10,779 nt of DNA, taken from Candidatus Latescibacterota bacterium. Its GTDB lineage: Bacteria; Latescibacterota; MVCY01. Where the stretch lies: contig DAOVPH010000032.1 of NCBI GenBank assembly GCA_030629295.1, positions 1-10,779 of the forward strand, in the 5' to 3' direction. Positions 6,900 to 10,779 of this stretch are shown piece by piece; the first letter of the stretch is position 1; the number at the start of each line of letters is the position of its first letter. The translations under genes and the position numbers were made by a program. The notes beneath the pieces were generated by a model, which did no database searches, had not been told where the DNA came from, and saw only the letters and a program-made list of their open reading frames with translations.

Positions 6900-7322
6900 T
6901 TAAAGGATACTCTCCTCCGTGCGTTCGATGAATCTGGTTTTAATAGGCAGCTTATGACTGGCAAGAGCTATGGCCCTTTGGGCTAAGTCTCTGGAAATAC
7001 CTCCCAGTTCGAACATAATTCGTCCCGGTTTGATCACCGCTACCCAGTATTCTACCGCGCCCTTCCCTTTGCCCATTCTGGTTTCAGCAGGTTTAATGGT
7101 CACCGGTTTGTCTGGGAATATGCGAATCCACAGCTTTCCGCCTCGGCGAATATGTCTGGTCACTGCAATCCTGGCTGCTTCGATCTGCCGGCTGGTGATC
7201 CAACCAGGTTCAAGTGCCTGCAACCCATATTCACCAAAGGCGAGTTCCACTCCTCTGCAGGCAATGCCTTTCATCCGCCGTCGTTGTTGCTTCTTGTATT
7301 TAGTCTTCTTAGGCATTAACAT
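6900..7322 (-). CDS. rplP: 50S ribosomal protein L16
   Basis: L16 organises the tRNA-binding region of the large subunit near the peptidyl-transferase centre. The 140 residues begin MLMPKKTKYKKQQRRRMKG and contain ITSRQIEAARIAVTRHIRRG, the signature RIFPDKPVTIKPAETRMGKG, and VAVIKPGRIMFELGG. The ATG at 7320-7322 is chosen over the ATG two codons later because MLMPK is the common start of the family and a GTGAGGA site lies 8 nt upstream. It is 11 nt after rpsC and one base before rpmC. Confidence 0.98.
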   Translation of the reverse strand: MLMPKKTKYKKQQRRRMKGIACRGVELAFGEYGLQALEPGWITSRQIEAARIAVTRHIRRGGKLWIRIFPDKPVTIKPAETRMGKGKGAVEYWVAVIKPGRIMFELGGISRDLAQRAIALASHKLPIKTRFIERTEESIL

Positions 7323-7333
7323 TTAAAATATCC

Positions 7334-7978
7334 TCACTTGCTGAAGCTATCACTGTCAATTATTTCCCCCTTATATATCCATACCTTCACTCCGATCGTG
7401 CCATAGGTAGTGAAAGCAGTGGTAGTACCATAGTCAATATCTGCTCTCAGGGTATGCAGGGGAACGCTTCCCTCTCTGTATTGCTCTCTCCTGGCCATCT
7501 CAGCGCCTGCCATTCTTCCCCCGCACATAACCCTGATCCCTTTGGCTCCCAGTTTCATTGTTGAAGTTACTGCTCTTTTGACCGCCCTGCGGTAGTTAAT
7601 CCTCTGCTCCAATTGATTTGCGATGTTTTCCGCCACCAGCTGAGCATCGAGTTCAGGGTATTTTATTTCCTGGATATTAATATAAACTTCCTTCTTGGTT
7701 AGGTATCGCAGTTCATCACGCAGTTTATCTACCTCTGCGCCCTTTCGGCCGATTACTATCCCTGGACGAGCAGTGTGAATGGCGAGGGTGACCTGTTTAG
7801 CCGCCCGTTCTATGGAAACCTGTGACACTCCAGCATGGCTGAACCGGCTCTTCACATACTTGCGCAGCATCAGATCCTCCCGGAGCAGCTCGGAAAAATT
7901 CTGCCGGGCGAACCACCTCGATTTCCAGGTTCTGATAACTCCTAATCTGAATCCTACCGGGTGTGTTTTCTGCCCCAC
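7334..7978 (-). CDS. rpsC: 30S ribosomal protein S3
   Basis: S3 lies at the mRNA entry channel of the small subunit and contributes to mRNA unwinding. The GTG at 7976-7978 gives MGQKTHPVGFRLG, the canonical N-terminus, with AGGAGG 6 nt upstream. A longer frame from a TTG at 8005 would add nine unconserved residues and overlap rplV. The KH domain has the GRKG loop at about residues 77-80 (TARPGIVIGRKGAEV). The C-terminal domain contains AQLVAENIANQLEQRINYRR, GIRVMCGGRMAGAEMARRE and VPLHTLRADIDYG. The length of 214 residues fits the family. Confidence 0.98.
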   Translation of the reverse strand: MGQKTHPVGFRLGVIRTWKSRWFARQNFSELLREDLMLRKYVKSRFSHAGVSQVSIERAAKQVTLAIHTARPGIVIGRKGAEVDKLRDELRYLTKKEVYINIQEIKYPELDAQLVAENIANQLEQRINYRRAVKRAVTSTMKLGAKGIRVMCGGRMAGAEMARREQYREGSVPLHTLRADIDYGTTTAFTTYGTIGVKVWIYKGEIIDSDSFSK

Positions 7979-7984
7979 ATGAAA

Positions 7985-7990
7985 CCTCCT
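7985..7990 (-). promoter_or_regulatory. Ribosome-binding site fixing the GTG start of rpsC
   Basis: AGGAGG in the mRNA sense, overlapping the rplV stop codon (7989-7991) and 6 nt before the GTG at 7978. It decides the start in favour of MGQKTHPVG rather than the upstream TTG. Confidence 0.85.
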
Positions 7991-8333
7991 ATTTTTCTTC
8001 CCCAATCACTACTGTGATATGACTTGACCGTTTTCTGATTGGTGTAGCTCTCCCCATGGCTCGGGGGCGAAATCTTTTCAGCGTTGGCCCCTGACTCACA
8101 CGGATATCCTTGATAACCAGCTCCTCCGTATTGACCTTTGCTCCGCCTTCTTGGTCAAGTAGGTTGGCAATGGCCGAACGAAGGACCTTCTCCACCGAGA
8201 CACAGGCAGCTTTCGGAGAGAAATGGAGTAAGTTCAATGCCTCCTCCACCGCCTTGCCTCTTATCATATCAATCACTTGTTTGACCTTACGGGGGGATAT
8301 TCTGATATATTTAGCTTCTGCCTTCGCTTGCAT
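7989..8333 (-). CDS. rplV: 50S ribosomal protein L22
   Basis: L22 lines the peptide exit tunnel of the large subunit with a long beta-hairpin. The 114 residues include KYIRISPRKVKQVIDMIRGK at the start, an SVEKVLRSAIANL helix, and the hairpin and end RFRPRAMGRATPIRKRSSHI followed by TVVIGEEK. The ATG at 8331-8333 has CGAGGAG 6 nt upstream. In most bacteria rpsS lies just upstream; here a palindromic element begins 16 nt before the ATG and no rpsS is present. rplV is thus the first ribosomal gene in the window's cluster, which is unusual. Confidence 0.98.
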   Translation of the reverse strand: MQAKAEAKYIRISPRKVKQVIDMIRGKAVEEALNLLHFSPKAACVSVEKVLRSAIANLLDQEGGAKVNTEELVIKDIRVSQGPTLKRFRPRAMGRATPIRKRSSHITVVIGEEK

Positions 8334-8339
8334 CTATTT

Positions 8340-8346
8340 CTCCTCG
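8340..8346 (-). promoter_or_regulatory. Ribosome-binding site of rplV
   Basis: CGAGGAG in the mRNA sense, 6 nt before the rplV ATG. It is intact and lies only three bases inside the ribosomal side of the repeat boundary at 8350. Translation of rplV should therefore be unaffected by the element. Confidence 0.8.
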
Positions 8347-8349
8347 GGC

Positions 8350-8545
8350 ACTATTTGGTGTCTATCCGGAAAGTACCTATCTTTGTCTTTTAGTGTCATT
8401 GCGAGCGACTGCAAGGAGCGAAGCAATCTCTTTAATATCAGGGGATTGCTTCGTCGCGGAGCCTGTGCTGAGCGATAGCGAAGTGCTCCTCGCAATGACA
8501 AAACAAGCTCCCCACCTATGCTTTTCCGGGCAGACACTAAATAGT
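8350..8545. repeat. MITE-like palindromic element with terminal inverted repeats
   Basis: The ends are imperfect 23-bp inverted repeats: 8350-8372 and the complement of 8523-8545 agree at 20 of 23 positions and share the core GTGTCTRYCCGGAAA. Inside lies a second, better-known type of inverted repeat (8394-8500). The whole 196 bp is therefore nearly one large palindrome with no plausible gene. This fits a non-autonomous transposable element or a composite of two repeat families. No clear target-site duplication is visible. The left end abuts the rplV ribosome-binding site and the right end contains the larA stop codon. Confidence 0.75.
8394..8500. repeat. TCATTGCGAG-type dispersed palindrome nested in the element
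   Basis: TGTCATTGCGAG (8394-8405) is perfectly complementary to CTCGCAATGACA (8489-8500), and CGAAGCAATC (8419-8428) to GATTGCTTCG (8444-8453), around a short AT-rich loop. This TCATTGCGAG...GAAGCAATC type of intergenic palindrome is familiar from many unrelated bacterial genomes. In the larA-rplV transcript it would fold into a long stem and might be a site of RNase III processing (inference). No U-run follows it, so it does not look like an intrinsic terminator. Confidence 0.8.
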
Positions 8546-9832
8546 TACGGGTTTTGAATACAACTGTTCAATATCGGGTACTTTTCCGCTTGCCGGCCGG
8601 TGGAGGACCTCGCCCGCGTTTTCCACCACTAGGACTCCCTCGTTCTCTCTGTCCGCATAATCTTGAATCCTGACCTGCTCAGGGTCTAAGTAGCCGAGAT
8701 TTATCTTTCTGCACCTCTGTTCTGAAATGCCGGTGGCTAAGACTACTTCTATCCGAGGGGTCTCTCTGCCGTCTATGAAAGTCCCAATTCCCTTTACATA
8801 GGTGGAGTGAGCTAAAATTGCCCCCGGCACATCTTTGAACCTATCCATTTGTTTCAGAAAGTAGTCTCGGGTGTGATATCCCACCTTTTCTATATCCTCT
8901 CCGTGGGTGTAGGAGACCTCAGTTATGTGAGGGGCATAGATTATCAATCTCCCCCCATCTGCTACCACCGGTTCCAGTTTGTACATACACTTCCCTGCTG
9001 TCCACAGATCCTCATACATCTGGGGAGCAATGGACAAAACAGTAGGAAACGCTCTGTTTAAATACTTGACATTAATCCGGGCAGACAGGTCAGCCGCTTC
9101 TGACCACAACTTCTCACCACCGGCGAAAAACCCGAACACCTTCCCCTCTTTTTCCACAAAGGAGAAGAGAGTTATGGCAAGACCTATCAGAGATACCGCT
9201 TTGTTGATGATCTGTCTGGGAGGAGTATCCTTCACTCCGTTGATCTTAGGATTAGTAATCAAGGCTCCCAGCCAGTGGAACTTGTGAATGATCTCGGGTC
9301 CAGCAATCCCTGGGAAAAGGTATTTATATCCTCCTGAGAATCCCACCACTTCATGGGGGAAAACAGGACCTACGATTAGGAGCTCATTATATTCAAAGAT
9401 TCTTTTATTTATCTGCACGGGAATATCCTCATCCATAAGTCCTTGGGATAGCTCCCGTACTTGTTCCCGAGAGATTGTCCCGATATATTTCAATTGTTCG
9501 GGACAATCCCAGTGGTGCTGAAAGATGCCGATCTTGCCGTATTTGGTCTCCCTCTTTTCTCTGGTTATTCCCAGATGTTGATATATTTTTGTCTCGTCTA
9601 AAATCGGATGGGTGCCCAGGGCAATCATGAAATCTAATTTACTTACCGTACCCAGAAGTTGCTCTGAGATAGCCTGGAAGAAGAGATTTAGCGGTCCGGA
9701 ACGAGTAGTATCCGGAATTATAACCAGCACCCTCTTGTCCTTATAGTTCCGCTGTTGAAGAGCCTGTTTACAGACAGTGACAAGTTCTTCTCTGCTCAGA
9801 AATCTCTCCGTCTGTTCTATATTCATTGTCAT
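8537..9832 (-). CDS. LarA-like nickel-dependent 2-hydroxyacid racemase/epimerase (DUF2088)
   Basis: LarA enzymes racemise or epimerise the carbon next to a carboxylate using the nickel-pincer-nucleotide (NPN) cofactor made by LarB, LarC and LarE. Landmarks, numbered from the ATG at 9830-9832: PDTTRS near 40-45, ALGTHP with H75, then PHEVVGFSGGYKYLFPGIAG with H160 and K170, and H186 in HKFHW. The spacing H-x9-K-x15-H equals that of Lactobacillus plantarum LarA (H174, K184, H200), so the cofactor site looks intact. The distance from the GTH histidine to H160 is about 19 residues longer than in that enzyme, suggesting a different subfamily and possibly another substrate, such as a sugar acid. 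The protein has 431 residues. A TTG at 9904 would add 24 residues read through a repeat; the ATG is preferred, though neither has a good ribosome-binding site. The stop lies in the adjoining element. No larB, larC or larE is in the window. Confidence 0.88.
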   Translation of the reverse strand: MTMNIEQTERFLSREELVTVCKQALQQRNYKDKRVLVIIPDTTRSGPLNLFFQAISEQLLGTVSKLDFMIALGTHPILDETKIYQHLGITREKRETKYGKIGIFQHHWDCPEQLKYIGTISREQVRELSQGLMDEDIPVQINKRIFEYNELLIVGPVFPHEVVGFSGGYKYLFPGIAGPEIIHKFHWLGALITNPKINGVKDTPPRQIINKAVSLIGLAITLFSFVEKEGKVFGFFAGGEKLWSEAADLSARINVKYLNRAFPTVLSIAPQMYEDLWTAGKCMYKLEPVVADGGRLIIYAPHITEVSYTHGEDIEKVGYHTRDYFLKQMDRFKDVPGAILAHSTYVKGIGTFIDGRETPRIEVVLATGISEQRCRKINLGYLDPEQVRIQDYADRENEGVLVVENAGEVLHRPASGKVPDIEQLYSKPVTI

Positions 9833-9834
9833 AA

Positions 9835-9898
9835 TTAGCCACGAAGTCACAAAGACCCCATTGTTTTTATCTTCGTGCCTTGCTGTCTTAGTGGCTAA
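9835..9898. repeat. TTAGCCACGAAG-type palindromic repeat between HAD gene and larA
   Basis: TTAGCCACGAAGTCAC... from 9835 pairs with the complement of the segment ending ...GTGGCTAA at 9898, with 17 of the first 22 positions matching and the terminal 8 perfect. The CACGAAG/CTTCGTG words resemble a family of short intergenic palindromes common in environmental genomes. It fills nearly the whole gap between the HAD stop (9905-9907) and the preferred larA ATG (9832). It can be read through in the larA frame without a stop. Confidence 0.65.
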
Positions 9899-9904
9899 AA
9901 TCAA

Positions 9905-10779
9905 CTACAGGATGAGCAGCCTTCCCTCCGGGTTAAATCTCTGGTAGAGAGACCTTCTTATCTCTTGTTTCCCTTGGTAAGAGCTTCTATGGTCATAGTC
10001 AGTCTTTTCCCAGGAAGGCGTGGTGAGAAGAGACTTGTCAAACTCATCTAAAAGTTTTTTCTCGAATTCACCCGCATATTTTCCCTTAATAAAGACCTGA
10101 AAGGCTGGGGAGAATTCATCCCAGGCCTCTTGTTCTTTCCCTGGCGGAGTAGGATAGAACAGACCGTTGTTGGCTTTGACTGCCTTTAAATCTCCAGCCC
10201 CATCTCCGAGCATCAGCACCTGATCGTCCCTATATCCGCCGGCTTTCTTGGCCATTTCGATGTGATGGCCCTTCGACCCCATCTCCTGCCCACAGATAAG
10301 CCGGACATATTGGGCTATTCCCTGGGCCTCCCAGTAATCGGCCAAGTCCTTGTAGGGAGTTTTGGAGACCACTATGACATCAGCCCACTGGGCCATCAGT
10401 TCCAGAGATTCTCCAACATTGTTGAAGGGAGGAATTCTGGCCGATATGTAAGGGAAAGTCCTGTTTACCGCTTCGCTCCAACCCAAGAGTTTATATAAAC
10501 CGAAGTCGGTAGGATTCTTCTCCAGGAATCTCTCCAGACTGGGATTGCCCAGTCCCAGTTTATTCTCCCGAGCATAGGTGAGGTAGTCGTCCAGAGATTT
10601 TCTGTCGGGAAGTTGGATGTTCTTTTCTTTCAAGACCTTTTTGACATCCGCTCTTTGGCTGAGGGCAGTGAGAGTCAGTTGCACCGCGATAAAACGGTTG
10701 CAGCCTCTGTCTACAGAAAATAGATTGTAATATTCGGCTACCTCGCGGAAGTAGGACTCGATATCCCAAAGTCCATAGA
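9905..10779 (-). CDS. HAD-superfamily hydrolase (5' end cut by window edge)
   Basis: HAD enzymes are mostly phosphatases that use an aspartate nucleophile. The frame stays open from the stop at 9905-9907 to the right edge, giving at least 290 residues, so the protein starts outside the window; a GTG at 10682-10684 is internal. Motif II is VIVVSKTP (Ser at 10364-10366), the motif III lysine is in GSKGHHIEMAKKAG (10271-10273), and motif IV is LMLGDGAGDLKA (10190-10207). The motif I aspartates (DxD) would lie upstream of the window. The region upstream of 10684 (YYNLFSVDRGCNRF) continues the protein and recalls a HAD family seen beside sugar-acid enzymes (memory-based, moderate certainty). The substrate is unknown. 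Adjacent co-directional larA suggests a shared pathway. Confidence 0.85.
   Translation of the reverse strand, partial: YGLWDIESYFREVAEYYNLFSVDRGCNRFIAVQLTLTALSQRADVKKVLKEKNIQLPDRKSLDDYLTYARENKLGLGNPSLERFLEKNPTDFGLYKLLGWSEAVNRTFPYISARIPPFNNVGESLELMAQWADVIVVSKTPYKDLADYWEAQGIAQYVRLICGQEMGSKGHHIEMAKKAGGYRDDQVLMLGDGAGDLKAVKANNGLFYPTPPGKEQEAWDEFSPAFQVFIKGKYAGEFEKKLLDEFDKSLLTTPSWEKTDYDHRSSYQGKQEIRRSLYQRFNPEGRLLIL

Noticed and set aside
6899..6964. Longer start for rpmC
   Set aside because: The extra 22 residues are read through the end of rplP in another frame and are not like L29. The internal ATG at 6898 matches the family start.
7979..8005. TTG start for rpsC giving nine more residues
   Set aside because: It would overlap rplV and ignore the AGGAGG site. 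The GTG at 7978 gives the canonical MGQKTHPVG start.
8394..8500. Intrinsic terminator between larA and rplV
   Set aside because: The stem is strong, but no U-run follows it in the transcribed direction; the composition is that of a dispersed repeat.
8394..8500. CRISPR-like repeat unit
   Set aside because: There is one palindromic unit with no regularly spaced direct repeats or spacers, and no cas gene.
8334..8537. 67-codon minus-strand reading frame upstream of rplV
   Set aside because: It is almost wholly a translation of the palindromic element, with no family resemblance. Only its last four codons might be of genic origin, and these are reported as a possible rpsS remnant.
10682..10684. 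GTG as the start of the HAD gene
   Set aside because: The frame continues upstream to the window edge with protein-like, conserved-looking sequence, and HAD motif I is missing from the shorter version.
10560..10769. 69-codon minus-strand frame overlapping the HAD gene
   Set aside because: It is in a different frame within the HAD coding region, with no motif support.

Overview
The window is a bacterial chromosomal segment in which every gene lies on the minus strand, so transcription runs from high to low coordinates. Read in that direction it holds four parts: (1) the 3' part of a HAD-family hydrolase gene (9905-10779, cut by the window edge) and a LarA-like nickel-dependent racemase/epimerase gene (8537-9832); (2) a 196-bp palindromic, MITE-like element (8350-8545); (3) the distal half of the S10 ribosomal cluster, rplV-rpsC-rplP-rpmC-rpsQ (6397-8333); and (4) a complete spc-type cluster, rplN-rplX-rplE-rpsN-rpsH-rplF-rplR-rpsE-rpmD-rplO-secY-adk, with adk running off the left edge a few residues before its expected end.

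The ribosomal genes are canonical in order, sequence and spacing. Most are separated by 0-40 nt, and Shine-Dalgarno sequences are visible for nearly all. They encode proteins of both subunits, the SecY channel and adenylate kinase. Metal-binding forms are prominent: S14 is the four-cysteine type, adenylate kinase has a four-cysteine LID, and L24 has two CxxC pairs. The C- and non-C- paralogue switch found in some bacteria is not visible here.

The unusual part is the junction at 8334-8545. In most bacteria rpsS and five more S10-cluster genes (rpsJ, rplC, rplD, rplW, rplB) precede rplV. Here rplV is preceded by its own ribosome-binding site, then immediately by a nested inverted-repeat element, then by a metabolic gene whose stop codon lies inside that element's terminal inverted repeat. 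This is either a real rearrangement mediated by a dispersed repeat or a chimeric assembly join at a repeat; sequence alone cannot decide. A second, unrelated dispersed palindrome (9835-9898) separates the HAD gene from larA.

Organism: a bacterium of moderate GC with dispersed palindromes of the TCATTGCGAG and TTAGCCACGAAG types, which are common in genomes of uncultured anaerobes. The SecY sequence resembles that of FCB-group or related candidate phyla, and the repeats also recall Dehalococcoidia. I cannot place it more precisely. I see no CRISPR, tRNA, rRNA, transposase or phage gene. No wholly new system is evident; the repeat-bounded operon break and the 50-bp rpmC/rpsQ overlap are the main points worth following.
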